Source of the DNA: Peptostreptococcaceae bacterium
GTDB taxonomy: Bacteria; Bacillota; Clostridia; Peptostreptococcales; Peptostreptococcaceae
Direction: 5' to 3'
DNA length: 64,000 nt
NCBI GenBank assembly: GCA_025210335.1
Contig: JAOARY010000075.1
Coordinates: 1-64,000, forward strand
Shown here one piece after another: positions 7,516 through 16,232 of this stretch (position 1 is the stretch's first letter; the number at the start of each line of letters is the position of its first letter). The notes beneath the pieces are model-generated. The model worked only from the letters and a program-made list of their open reading frames with translations. It was not told where the DNA came from and made no database searches. The translations under genes were made by a program, and so were the position numbers.

Positions 7516-9447
7516 TCATAAATTATTTTTATTATCAAGAGCTTTTTTCTTTTGTTTATCTAAATACATTTTATTATCAGCATCTGCAATGAAATCATCT
7601 ATATTAGGAATTTTATTTTCTAAATAAGAACTGATGCCATAACTTATTACAATATCAAATGGTTTTTTATTTTTATTATTTATAATATTTAATTTTTCTT
7701 CTATCCTTTGAATAATTATTTTTGAATTTACAAAATTACAATCAATAAAAGTAATTAACATTTCATCTCCACCAAGTCGACTTGCAAAATCAGTTTCTCT
7801 TATAGATTCCAAAATAAGTTTAGATATAGTTTTGATAAGATAATCTCCTTCATTATGTCCATAATGATCATTTATATATTTTAAATTATTAGCATCTATA
7901 TAAGCTATACTTAGTTCTATTTGATTTCGTTTAGCCATTTTAAAATTTTTCTCCAAAAGAAGCAGACCTGTTCTTCTATTTAAAAGACCTGTCATTTCAT
8001 CAGTTGTAGCATAGTATTCTAATTTATTTTGAGCTAATATTTCATCAGTTTTATCTACTAAATATCCCATTAATTTTGCGGATTTATCATTTTCCTTTAT
8101 ATACTTTCCTTTTAATATACTAAAATTTATAGTATTATTTTTTAGACTATGTTTTACAAGTATTTTTTGAGGAACCCTATTTTTTTTCATATCATCTAAT
8201 GAATTTAAAAATATATCTTTATAATCATCATCTACAATATCTAAATAATCATTAAGATCGATGGTCACATCCATGTGAGAAAGACCAAGTATAATAGCAG
8301 TTTGGCTTTCAAAATACATAATCTCAGTTTCTAAATCTATTTCCCAATATCCCAAATGTGCAAGTTCTTTAATTTCCAATAATCTATTATTCATTTTATC
8401 CATATAATTTTTTGTCTCATTTAGTATTTTTTCTGTTTTCTTTCTATTTTTTATTTCATCTCTTAAGGTTTTATTTTTTGTATTTAATTCTAAGGTTCTT
8501 GTGTGGACGATACTTTCCAAGTTTTCATTTAGGCTTTCCATATGAATAAAATTTTGTTTTCGTTCATATATAGTAGAAGATATCAATATACTTAATGTGG
8601 ATATTTCTATCATAAATAGTTTTAACATGACAATTGATTGGGTCATATTTCCTGTGTAAAATATTCCAAGTTCTGATTTTGTAAGAAATATAGCTATTGA
8701 GTATATTAAAAAAATGATGGCTGAAGAATTATATAAATTAAATCTCATTGATGGCCATAATATGAGTGCAATTATTATTATGGCAACAGCAAAACTTATA
8801 GTTGGATTATGTTTTAAAACCAGTAAAAATGCACAGATAAAGCTTATATATATATACATAATTATATTTTCTGTAAATTTACCAGTATCATATGCATTTC
8901 TTTTTTTTGTAAGACTAAGAATAATAGGTGTTATTAAAAGTATGGAATTCACATCAAATATAGATGCTCCAAATATGAAGAAGATGTTTTCAATTGATGT
9001 ATAACTTAATTTAAAATCTATTATTATTATTTTAAAGATTGAAAATATAAATGATACGGCAGTTATTGTAAATAGATATTTTATAGAGTTTTTTGGATTT
9101 TTAAATAAATCATTTTTATTTAACTTAAATCTTTCGAGTAAATTATATATAGTATAAATTTGAAAAATATTTATTGCTGTTAATACAATTATAAAAAAAA
9201 GTTTAAAATATATATTTTCTATAAAATCAATATTATAAAGATAAAATATAAAGTTAGATAAAAATAAAGAGAATATATATTCTTTTCCAAAAGATAAAAG
9301 TAATCCTAATGCAATTCCTGTAGAGGGCAATAATAAAAAAGCTAGGTGATCAGATATATTAAAAAATATATTTATATTAAGACCTATTAAATATATGGTA
9401 AAGATTATAATGTTTTTTATTATAATTTCCTTTTGTAATTTCATCAT
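7516..9447 (-). CDS. Membrane MASE1-like/PAS/GGDEF protein
   Basis: A 643-residue probable diguanylate cyclase. The first ~295 residues hold about eight hydrophobic segments and resemble a MASE1 sensor (for example LPSTGIALGLLLSFG). A coiled coil (~300-355), a PAS domain (~355-470) and a GGDEF domain (~480-640) follow. The catalytic motif reads RLGGDEM: the two Gly, Asp and Glu are kept but the final Phe is Met. RETD five residues earlier is an intact I-site. Two ATGs in tandem fit the AGGAGG site, so the start is uncertain by one codon. It lies upstream of psuK on the same strand but probably has its own role. Confidence 0.87.
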   Translation of the reverse strand: MMKLQKEIIIKNIIIFTIYLIGLNINIFFNISDHLAFLLLPSTGIALGLLLSFGKEYIFSLFLSNFIFYLYNIDFIENIYFKLFFIIVLTAINIFQIYTIYNLLERFKLNKNDLFKNPKNSIKYLFTITAVSFIFSIFKIIIIDFKLSYTSIENIFFIFGASIFDVNSILLITPIILSLTKKRNAYDTGKFTENIIMYIYISFICAFLLVLKHNPTISFAVAIIIIALILWPSMRFNLYNSSAIIFLIYSIAIFLTKSELGIFYTGNMTQSIVMLKLFMIEISTLSILISSTIYERKQNFIHMESLNENLESIVHTRTLELNTKNKTLRDEIKNRKKTEKILNETKNYMDKMNNRLLEIKELAHLGYWEIDLETEIMYFESQTAIILGLSHMDVTIDLNDYLDIVDDDYKDIFLNSLDDMKKNRVPQKILVKHSLKNNTINFSILKGKYIKENDKSAKLMGYLVDKTDEILAQNKLEYYATTDEMTGLLNRRTGLLLLEKNFKMAKRNQIELSIAYIDANNLKYINDHYGHNEGDYLIKTISKLILESIRETDFASRLGGDEMLITFIDCNFVNSKIIIQRIEEKLNIINNKNKKPFDIVISYGISSYLENKIPNIDDFIADADNKMYLDKQKKKALDNKNNL

Positions 9448-9792
9448 GAAATCCTCCTAAATAAACTGATATATATTAAATACCCTAATATAAACTTTAT
9501 ATATAAATAAATATTAGCTTTTGTAAAAATAAATAACTATTCAAGTCAGCAGATATATTTTCGATAAATATATTAGGGCTAGAGTACCAATTGCATTTTA
9601 TTTGAATTAATTTTAAATAAAATGTTTTATTTTTGAGAATTTATATTATAATAAATCGATGATAGTTTTATAAATGAATTATGTTAAAAAAGCGATAGAT
9701 AATTAACAAATTTGAAATAAAGAGTATTTAAATATATAGATTGAAAATAAAAAGATAATTATGAAAATGTAAAGTTTAAGAAATAAAAAACA
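9448..9792. other. Intergenic region between divergent GGDEF genes
   Basis: An AT-rich divergent spacer. I see a 10-bp-arm hairpin (about 9551-9571, ATATATTT-tcgat-AAATATAT) but no convincing c-di-GMP riboswitch consensus of class I or II on either strand and no clear consensus promoter. The right part is described with the hairpin before the PAS gene. Confidence 0.4.
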
Positions 9793-9793
9793 G

Positions 9794-9912
9794 AAAGGAG
9801 GAGCTACTCAAGAAAATATCCAAAATGAATAGTATATTTAGTTATTTGTATTGATGTATTTATAGTATTAAAAAATGAGGATATTTGTTCAGGTTTTGAG
9901 TAGCAGGCATTC
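9794..9912 (+). promoter_or_regulatory. SD-hairpin-start element: long hairpin between SD and ATG
   Basis: A strong SD (AAAGGAGGAG, 9794-9803) lies about 110 nt before the ATG at 9913, too far for normal initiation. Between them GCTACTCAA (9803-9811) pairs perfectly with TTGAGTAGC (9896-9904), and inside that AAATATCC (9814-9821) pairs perfectly with GGATATTT (9879-9886), enclosing a 57-nt loop. Folding brings the SD to about 8-9 nt from the ATG. The only other SD-like bases are a weak AGG at 9905-9907. A nine-codon open frame begins inside the loop but has no SD. Function is inferred. Confidence 0.55.
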
Positions 9913-10782
9913 ATGTTTAGTCAACAAAACAAAGAGATTTTTGATGATCTGTATGAAGGTGTAGTTATGGTCGATAAATATAGAAATATTATTTATTGGA
10001 ATAAAAGTGCTCAAAGGATTTTAGGTTATGAAAAAGAACAAGTTATAGAAAAGAAAACAAAGGACGGATATTTACTTCATTATAATAATAAAGGACTTGC
10101 TGTTAGCGACTGTGATTGTCCACTTAATATAGCTATGAACGAAAGAGAGTATAATAAAGGAGACTATCTTGTAAAAAGTAAATCAGGTAAAGTTGTACCT
10201 ATTGAAGTTAAAGCATTTCCTTTAATAAATAAAGGAAATTATGTAGTTGGTGCGGTTGAATTGTTTAAAAATAAAAATGAAGTTATATTATCATTAGAAG
10301 AATTAAATAATTTAAAGATGTTAAATTCAATAGACGATGAAACTAAATTTATAAAAAGAACACATCTAAAATCTACATTGAATACAGTTAAAGCACAAAT
10401 AGATGAAGATAATATGGCTGGAGCCATAATGATAGAATTATCTAATTTATATGAAGCGCATAGAACTTACAAAAAAGATATAAAAAGAAGAATGATATTA
10501 CAAGCTGCTTCTGCTATAAAAAGAAATACAAAGGATGACAGTATAAAATTCAGATTTGATGAAGATAAGTTTTTAATACTTTTAAAAAATACAAAGCCTG
10601 CATTGATTAATATGGTAAAAGAAAAATTAGTAACGGCGATAGAAAATGCGCTTATAAGAAATGGTATGAGTATTTTGAAAATAAGAGCATGTGGATCATC
10701 TTTGATGTTATCAAAAACGGATAATTTAGAAGATGTACTAAAAAATTTGGAATCAAAAATACTTAGAAAATCTGCAATGTAA
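9913..10782 (+). CDS. PAS protein with degenerate GGDEF domain
   Basis: A 289-residue cytosolic protein. Residues ~5-120 are a PAS domain (EGVVMVDKYRNIIYWNKSA), with the SDCDCPL segment seen in many clostridial PAS proteins. Residues ~140-285 align in pattern with a GGDEF fold, but the active-site loop reads RFDEDKF instead of R-x-GGDEF and no RxxD I-site is present. It is therefore probably not a cyclase and may bind nucleotide or act as a regulator. It is preceded by the unusual SD-hairpin element and followed by a terminator, so it is a single-gene unit. The functional statement is inference from motif loss. Confidence 0.75.
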   Translation: MFSQQNKEIFDDLYEGVVMVDKYRNIIYWNKSAQRILGYEKEQVIEKKTKDGYLLHYNNKGLAVSDCDCPLNIAMNEREYNKGDYLVKSKSGKVVPIEVKAFPLINKGNYVVGAVELFKNKNEVILSLEELNNLKMLNSIDDETKFIKRTHLKSTLNTVKAQIDEDNMAGAIMIELSNLYEAHRTYKKDIKRRMILQAASAIKRNTKDDSIKFRFDEDKFLILLKNTKPALINMVKEKLVTAIENALIRNGMSILKIRACGSSLMLSKTDNLEDVLKNLESKILRKSAM

Positions 10783-10810
10783 TTTGTATTTGAATATCAA
10801 TATATAGTTA

Positions 10811-10848
10811 AAAAAGAACTGATTAAAAAGATAAAATCAGTTCTTTTT
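10811..10848 (+). terminator. Terminator of the PAS/degenerate GGDEF gene
   Basis: A 14-bp inverted repeat (10811-10824 with 10835-10848) ending in a T-run, 28 nt past the stop codon. Confidence 0.88.
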
Positions 10849-10875
10849 ATTTATTTTAAATTAAATGCAAATGTC

Positions 10876-10904
10876 TTGACAAATGTTTTCCTAGAATATA
10901 TACT
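10876..10904 (+). promoter_or_regulatory. Promoter of glcT
   Basis: TTGACA (10876-10881), a 17-bp spacer and TATACT (10899-10904): a near-consensus sigma-A promoter placing the start of transcription about 15-20 nt before the antiterminator site. Confidence 0.8.
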
Positions 10905-10927
10905 AAAAATAATTAAATGATAAATAA

Positions 10928-11000
10928 GGTGTGTTACTGAATTCAGGCATAAACCTATATGAGAAGCTAAATGCTTTTTATATTTGTTTGTGTTTTTTTA
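10928..11000 (+). promoter_or_regulatory. GlcT-type RAT antiterminator/terminator switch before glcT
   Basis: GTGTTACTG...CAGGCAT (10931-10950) matches the ribonucleic antiterminator of the GlcT class. The 3' half (GCATAAAC, 10947-10954) can instead pair with GTTTGTGT (10986-10993, two G-U pairs), around an inner AAGC/GCTT stem, and this alternative ends in a T-run. The two structures are mutually exclusive, so GlcT would control its own synthesis. The remaining bases to the glcT start are AT-rich without further signals. Confidence 0.82.
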
Positions 11001-11093
11001 TTTTAAAATAAATTTTTAAAATTATTTAATTTTTATTTTATCTTTATTTATGGTATATAAAAGAAGAGACTTAAGATTTTGGGAGGGAGTTTT

Positions 11094-11936
11094 TTGAAAA
11101 ATAATTTTAGAATACTAAAAGTTCTTAATAATAATATAGTATTGGCTTATGATTTAGAAAATAAGTATGAGACTATATTAATAGGTAAAGGAATTGGTTT
11201 TTCAAAAAAAGAAAGTAAAAAAACTTATATACCTTTAGATAAGATACAAAAATCATTTGTAGCTGAAGATGAAAAGACTAAAACTGAATATTTTAATATA
11301 GCTAAAAATATAGATGAAAGAATTATTGATATTACTGAAAATATAATAATAGAGGCTGAAAAAAAATTAGGAAAATTAAACACACATATACATGTAATAT
11401 TAACAGACCATATAGCATTTGCAATAGAAAGAGTTAAAATGGGACTGAATATAAATAATCCTTTTATAAATGAAATAGAAATATTATATAAAGATGAGTT
11501 TATAATAGCAAAAGCTGGAGTGGATATTATAAAATCAGAACTTGATATAGATTTGGGTTTTGGTGAAATTGGATTTATAGCAATGCATCTACATTCATCA
11601 AGAAATAATGTAAATGTTAAAGAAACTATGAAAAATACTAGAATATTAAATGAAATTATAGAGATAATAGAAAAAAATTTGGATATTGAATTTAATAAAA
11701 GTGAATATACTTATAAAAGACTTGTAAATCATATACAAGGAGCTTTGGAAAGAATAAGGCTTAAAAAGAATGTAAACAATCCGATATTAGAAAATATAAA
11801 AGAAGATTTTAGTGAATCTTTTAAGATTATTAGAAAGATTCAAAAGAAAATAGAAGATGAATATGAACTTGAGGTCAATGAGCAAGAACTTGGATATATG
11901 GCAATTCATGTTGAAAGACTTAAAATAAATAATTAA
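11094..11936 (+). CDS. glcT: GlcT/LicT-type transcription antiterminator
   Basis: BglG-family RNA-binding antiterminator of 280 residues controlled by PTS phosphorylation. An N-terminal CAT RNA-binding domain (~1-60, NNNIVLAYDLENKYETILIGKGIGF) precedes two PRD domains (~65-170 and ~175-280). Conserved histidines are in VILTDHIAFAIER and IAMHLHSSR of PRD1 and VNHIQGALERI and MAIHVERL of PRD2. The start is a TTG 6 nt after GGGAGGG; a reading from the TTG five codons earlier would place that SD inside the gene. The matching RAT sequences before this gene and nagE identify its targets. Confidence 0.9.
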   Translation: MKNNFRILKVLNNNIVLAYDLENKYETILIGKGIGFSKKESKKTYIPLDKIQKSFVAEDEKTKTEYFNIAKNIDERIIDITENIIIEAEKKLGKLNTHIHVILTDHIAFAIERVKMGLNINNPFINEIEILYKDEFIIAKAGVDIIKSELDIDLGFGEIGFIAMHLHSSRNNVNVKETMKNTRILNEIIEIIEKNLDIEFNKSEYTYKRLVNHIQGALERIRLKKNVNNPILENIKEDFSESFKIIRKIQKKIEDEYELEVNEQELGYMAIHVERLKINN

Positions 11937-12034
11937 AAAAATTTTATATTGTATTGAAATATATTTAGGATTTATTAAAGAATTATTTAAAAATATTAAA
12001 TAGTTTTTGGTATCAAAAAATTGAATGATAAATT

Positions 12035-12134
12035 GAGTGTGTTACTGGTATAACTAGGCATAAACTCGCATAAGATAATAGCTAATAAAAAATATTTAGC
12101 TTGTATGTTATCTTATGCTTGTTTATGCTTTTTT
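12035..12134 (+). promoter_or_regulatory. GlcT-type RAT antiterminator/terminator switch before nagE
   Basis: GAGTGTGTTACTG...TAGGCATAAACTC (12035-12067) repeats the RAT of glcT, with GAGT/ACTC closing the hairpin. Its right half overlaps a long terminator: GCATAAAC (12058-12065) with GTTTATGC (12121-12128), GCATAAGATAA (12068-12078) with TTATCTTATGC (12108-12118), and an inner AGCTAA/TTTAGCT stem, ending in a T-run. Bound GlcT would hold the RAT open and allow read-through into the GlcNAc genes. The rest of the ~290-nt spacer is AT-rich with no clear consensus promoter. Confidence 0.88.
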
Positions 12135-12228
12135 ATTATATAAAATTTAGTTTTTATCAATTTATAAAAAAACTAAATTTAAACTAAATTTTTACTTATT
12201 TTATATTAAAATAAAGGGAGGAATTATA

Positions 12229-13593
12229 ATGGCTAATGGATTTTTTTCTAAGGTTCAAAAACTGGGTAAAGCTTTAATGTTACCAATTGCAGTTATGCCT
12301 GCTGCTGCATTATTATTAAGATTTGGTGTTTTATTTAATTTACCATTTGTAACAAAGGCAGGAGGAGCTATATTTGATAACTTACCTATATTATTTGCTA
12401 TAGGTGTTGCAATTGCATTTGCAAAAAACAATGCTGGAGCTGCTGGTCTTGCTGGAGCTGTTGGATATTTTACTTTAACATCTTGTGCAACTGCGATTAA
12501 TGATAAGATTAATATGGGTGTTTTGGCTGGAATGATAGCTGGTGTGTTAGCAGGAAATTTATATAATAAATACCACGATATTAAATTACCTGATTATTTA
12601 GGTTTCTTTGCTGGTAAACGTTTTGTTCCTATTATAACTTCATTTGCTGCTATAGGACTAGGATTTTTATTTGGATATGCATGGCCTCCTATTCAAGGAG
12701 CTATAGATGCAGCTGGTAATTGGTTGATAGGTGCTGGTGCTGTTGGAAGATTTTCATTTGGATTTTTAAATAGACTACTTATTCCTACTGGACTTCATCA
12801 TATTATGAATAATATTGTTTGGTTTGTATTTGGGGAATTTGGAGGAAAAACTGGTGATTTAAACAGATTCTTTGTTGGAGATCCTACTGCTGGAATGTTT
12901 ATGACTGGATTTTTCCCAATAATGATGTTTGGTCTTCCTGCTGCTGCTATGGCTATATATACTACTGCTAAGAAAGAAAATAAAAAGAAAGTTGGAGGAA
13001 TGCTTTTATCAGTAGCATTTACATCATTTTTAACAGGAATTACAGAACCAATAGAATTTATGTTTATGTTTATAGCACCAGTATTATATTTGATACATGC
13101 AGTATTAACAGGTTTATCTATGGCATTAACTTATGCCATGGGACTTAGACATGGATTTGGATTCTCAGCTGGATTAGTCGATTATATTGTTAACTTTGGT
13201 TTGGCATCGAATCCGCTTATGTTATTAGGAGTTTCAATTGCTTTTGGAGCTTTATACTATGTGATATTTGTTTTTGCTATAAAAACATTTGATATAAAAA
13301 CACCTGGTAGAGAAGATGGAGGCAAAGAAGATATTTCATTAGACAGTGAAGATGGACTGGATTCATTAGCTACAAGATATGTTAATGCATTAGGTGGAAA
13401 ATCTAATTTTGAAGATTTAGATTCTTGTATAACAAGATTAAGATTAACATTAAAAGATACATCTTTAGTTAGCGAAGAAGAACTTAAAAATTTAGGGGCT
13501 TCAGGAGTATTAAAGATAAATGATAAAAATATACAGGTCATAGTAGGTACAAAAGCTGAAAGACTTACTTCAAGAATGGCAAAAATTATATAA
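12229..13593 (+). CDS. nagE: PTS N-acetylglucosamine/glucose-type EIICB
   Basis: Membrane permease that takes up and phosphorylates GlcNAc (or glucose). The 454-residue protein has an EIIC domain (~1-360, about ten membrane spans, with GLHHIMNN and the ITEPIEF motif) and a C-terminal EIIB domain (~375-454) with the phospho-cysteine in DSCITRLRLTL. There is no fused EIIA; a separate EIIA gene lies downstream. GlcNAc specificity is inferred from nagA and nagB directly downstream; the sequence alone would also fit glucose. Expression should depend on GlcT through the leader RAT. The SD GGGAGG lies 8 nt before the ATG. Confidence 0.9.
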   Translation: MANGFFSKVQKLGKALMLPIAVMPAAALLLRFGVLFNLPFVTKAGGAIFDNLPILFAIGVAIAFAKNNAGAAGLAGAVGYFTLTSCATAINDKINMGVLAGMIAGVLAGNLYNKYHDIKLPDYLGFFAGKRFVPIITSFAAIGLGFLFGYAWPPIQGAIDAAGNWLIGAGAVGRFSFGFLNRLLIPTGLHHIMNNIVWFVFGEFGGKTGDLNRFFVGDPTAGMFMTGFFPIMMFGLPAAAMAIYTTAKKENKKKVGGMLLSVAFTSFLTGITEPIEFMFMFIAPVLYLIHAVLTGLSMALTYAMGLRHGFGFSAGLVDYIVNFGLASNPLMLLGVSIAFGALYYVIFVFAIKTFDIKTPGREDGGKEDISLDSEDGLDSLATRYVNALGGKSNFEDLDSCITRLRLTLKDTSLVSEEELKNLGASGVLKINDKNIQVIVGTKAERLTSRMAKII

Positions 13594-13612
13594 ATTTTTA
13601 TATAAATTATAT

Positions 13613-13649
13613 TTCAAGATAGTTAATAGAGTTTATTAACTATCTTGAA
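13613..13649 (+). other. Stem-loop between nagE and nagA
   Basis: A perfect 16-bp stem (13613-13628 with 13634-13649) with a 5-nt loop. It is not followed by a clean T-run, so it looks more like an mRNA-end or processing element that sets different levels of nagE and nagAB than a strong terminator. Confidence 0.6.
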
Positions 13650-13702
13650 TAATAAATCATTCATGTTTATTTTTATCAATATTATAAATGGGAGATGATA
13701 TT

Positions 13703-14854
13703 TTGAATGCTATAATTAATGCTAATATTATTTTAGAAGATAAGGTATTAGAAAATCACGTGGTTATTTTTGATGAATATATAAGAAATATAATTCCAAT
13801 TTGTGAATTTGATAAAGATAAGTATGATGATATTAATATTATTGATATTAAAGGAAATTATTTATCTCCAGGTTTTATAGATTTGCATATACATGGGGCT
13901 TCTGGTTTTGATACTATGGATGCTACAAAAGAAGCTATAGATACTATATCAAAATCTATTTGTAAATATGGAACAACTTCATTTTTACCAACGACTATGA
14001 CTATGCCAAAAGATAGAATTATAAATGCTTTAGAAAATATTAAAGCATATATGAAAAATGATTTTGTTGGAGCAAAAGTTATAGGTGCTCACATGGAAGG
14101 ACCGTTTATAAACAAAAAACATAAAGGTGCTCAAGATTCTACTTTTATAATAAAGCCTGATTATGAATTTATAAAACCATATTTGGATATTATAAAAATA
14201 ATAACATTAGCACCAGAGGAAGACAAAAACTTTGAATTTATAAAGACGCTAAAGCAAAATAGTAACATTGTTCTTAGTATGGGACACACAGATACTTCAT
14301 TTGAAACAGCAAACGAAGCAATAGCAAATGGGGTATCTTATGCAACTCATACATTTAATGCAATGACAGGATTACATCATAGAAAGCCTGGTTGTGTAGG
14401 TGCAATACTTTCATCAGATATATATGCAGAATTAATAGCAGATAATATACATGTTCATAGAGGTTTATATCAATTTTTTATAGATAGCAAAACAAATGAT
14501 AAAGTGATTTTGGTGACGGATTCAATAAGAGCAACTTGTCTTAAAAAGGGTATGTATGAACTTGGTGGTCAAAAGATTAAGGTTGATGAAAGTTCAGCAA
14601 GACTTGAAGATGATACTTTAGCTGGAAGTATATTGAGGTTGGATAAAGCTATAAAAAACATATATAATGAAACTAACTTATCAATATATCAAGTTATTAA
14701 GATGGTAAGTCTAAATCAAGCAAAAGCCATAAATGTACAAGATCAAATAGGGAGTATCAAAAAAGGGAAAAAAGCCGACTTAGTAGAATTAGATAAGGAG
14801 TTAAATGTATTATCTACTTTTATTGAAGGTAAAAAAATTTATGGGGGTTACTAA
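13703..14854 (+). CDS. nagA: N-acetylglucosamine-6-phosphate deacetylase
   Basis: Amidohydrolase that removes acetate from GlcNAc-6-P, feeding NagB. The protein (about 383 residues) shows the metal and active-site blocks of NagA: DLHIHGASGFDTMD near residue 57, AHMEGPFINKKHKGA near 132, SMGHTDTSFE, ATHTFNAMTGLHHRKPG and VTDSI. I place the start at the TTG at 13703, 8 nt after GGGAG; the ATG at 13688 would contain that SD. The stop is followed directly by the ATG of nagB, so the two are coupled. Confidence 0.94.
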   Translation: MNAIINANIILEDKVLENHVVIFDEYIRNIIPICEFDKDKYDDINIIDIKGNYLSPGFIDLHIHGASGFDTMDATKEAIDTISKSICKYGTTSFLPTTMTMPKDRIINALENIKAYMKNDFVGAKVIGAHMEGPFINKKHKGAQDSTFIIKPDYEFIKPYLDIIKIITLAPEEDKNFEFIKTLKQNSNIVLSMGHTDTSFETANEAIANGVSYATHTFNAMTGLHHRKPGCVGAILSSDIYAELIADNIHVHRGLYQFFIDSKTNDKVILVTDSIRATCLKKGMYELGGQKIKVDESSARLEDDTLAGSILRLDKAIKNIYNETNLSIYQVIKMVSLNQAKAINVQDQIGSIKKGKKADLVELDKELNVLSTFIEGKKIYGGY

Positions 14855-15610
14855 ATGAGAGTTATATGTGTTGATAATTATGAACAAATGAGTCAAAAGG
14901 CAGCAAGAATGGTTGCTAGTCAAACTATATTAAAACCAGATAGTGTACTAGGTTTGGCTACAGGCTCTACACCACTTGGAATGTATAAGGAACTTATAAA
15001 AAGTTATGAAGCTGGTCATATTGATTTTGAAGAGATTATAAGTTTTAATCTTGATGAATATTATGATTTGGATAAGGATAATGAACAAAGTTATGATTAT
15101 TATATGAAGACAAATTTCTTTAATCATATAAATATCAAAAATGAAAATACCAATATTCCAAATGGTAAAGCAGATGATATTCTTAAGGAAGCTATGGATT
15201 ATGAAAGAAAGATAAGAGATGCTGGAGGACTTGATTTACAAGTTCTTGGTATTGGTAGAAATGGTCATATAGGTTTTAATGAGCCTGATTTAAAATTTGA
15301 AGCTTCAACTCATATGGTTCGATTAGATGAACAAACAATTAAGGATAATTCAAGATTTTTTGATAATGTAGAAGATGTGCCAACAAAAGCTATATCAATG
15401 GGTGTTAAGACTATAATGCATGCTAAAAAGATTATACTTTTAGCTTCAGGTAAAGAAAAAGCAGATGCTATATATGAAGCTATATATGGAAAGATAACAC
15501 CTAATTTGCCAGCTTCAGTATTACAATTACATCCTGATGTGGTGTTTATAGTTGATAAAGAGGCTAGTTCAAGATTAGATGTAGATAAAATAAATAAAGA
15601 ATTTTTATAA
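14855..15610 (+). CDS. nagB: Glucosamine-6-phosphate deaminase
   Basis: Converts glucosamine-6-P to fructose-6-P and ammonia. The 251-residue protein has GLATGSTPLGMY at residue ~35, SFNLDEYYDL around 65 and the active-site GIGRNGHIGFNEP around 130, all standard for NagB. It begins at the base after the nagA stop, with the SD (GGGGG) in the end of nagA. It completes the GlcNAc route of uptake, deacetylation and deamination in this cluster. The length is slightly shorter than the allosteric E. coli enzyme and typical of Firmicutes. Confidence 0.96.
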   Translation: MRVICVDNYEQMSQKAARMVASQTILKPDSVLGLATGSTPLGMYKELIKSYEAGHIDFEEIISFNLDEYYDLDKDNEQSYDYYMKTNFFNHINIKNENTNIPNGKADDILKEAMDYERKIRDAGGLDLQVLGIGRNGHIGFNEPDLKFEASTHMVRLDEQTIKDNSRFFDNVEDVPTKAISMGVKTIMHAKKIILLASGKEKADAIYEAIYGKITPNLPASVLQLHPDVVFIVDKEASSRLDVDKINKEFL

Positions 15611-15743
15611 GTATAAAATATTTAAATAAAAAGTTCAAATAAAATGCAGTTAATTTAGTGATAATTAATATGATAAAAAAATTATATTTAAGAAAATAAG
15701 ATAACTGTTTATAAAAAAGTTTTTATGTACTAGGAGGATTATT

Positions 15744-16214
15744 ATGTTTAATTTTTTTAAAAATAAGAAAAATAAAGTATTAAAGGCACCTTTTGAAGGT
15801 GAAATAGTGGATATTACGAAGGTAGATGATCAAGTGTTCTCTACAAAAATGCTTGGAGATGGAATTGCTATAATACCTACATCAAATCAAGCATTAGCAC
15901 CTTGTGATGGAAAGATTACAAATATATTTCCAACCAATCATGCTTTTGGAATTGAAACTAAAGAAGGGCTTGAAATACTTGTTCATATAGGACTGGATAC
16001 GGTTGAGTTAAAGGGTGAGGGTTTTAAGAGACTGATTGAAGAAGGAACTATAGTTAAGGCAGGAGATGCTGTTATAGAGGTTGATTTAGAAGTTATAAAA
16101 TCAAATAATAAAGATACAATAACACCTCTTGTTATAACTAATATGGATAAAGTTAAGGAGATTAAAAAAGATTATTCCAATTTAGATGAGGTTATAAGTT
16201 TAGAGTTAAATTAA
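15744..16214 (+). CDS. PTS glucose/GlcNAc-family EIIA
   Basis: Soluble Crr-like EIIA of 156 residues that passes phosphate from HPr to an EIIB. The active-site histidine is H81 in LVHIGLDTVELKGEGF, with the second conserved histidine H66 in TNHAFGIET. It follows nagB after 133 nt with its own AGGAGG site. Since the NagE protein here lacks EIIA, this gene is its natural partner and may also serve other EII permeases. Its phosphorylation state would also relate to GlcT control, which is inference. Confidence 0.94.
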   Translation: MFNFFKNKKNKVLKAPFEGEIVDITKVDDQVFSTKMLGDGIAIIPTSNQALAPCDGKITNIFPTNHAFGIETKEGLEILVHIGLDTVELKGEGFKRLIEEGTIVKAGDAVIEVDLEVIKSNNKDTITPLVITNMDKVKEIKKDYSNLDEVISLELN

Positions 16215-16232
16215 TATTATATACAAAGGGTT

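Noticed and set aside
8714-9004. Plus-strand open frame of ~96 codons
   Set aside because: It is antisense to the membrane part of the MASE1-like protein; hydrophobic codons give open antisense frames. No SD.
9822-9858. Nine-codon frame in the loop of the hairpin before the PAS gene
   Set aside because: The SD is 24 nt away and there is no closer one, so translation of this frame is unlikely; it fits better as loop sequence.
9803-9904. Inverted repeat as a MITE or small mobile element
   Set aside because: The arms are asymmetric, with a 9-nt insertion on one side, no target duplication is visible, and the position between SD and ATG fits an RNA structure better.
9448-9912. c-di-GMP riboswitch between the divergent GGDEF genes
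   Set aside because: I looked for class I and class II core sequences on both strands and found none; only the long-range hairpin is supported.
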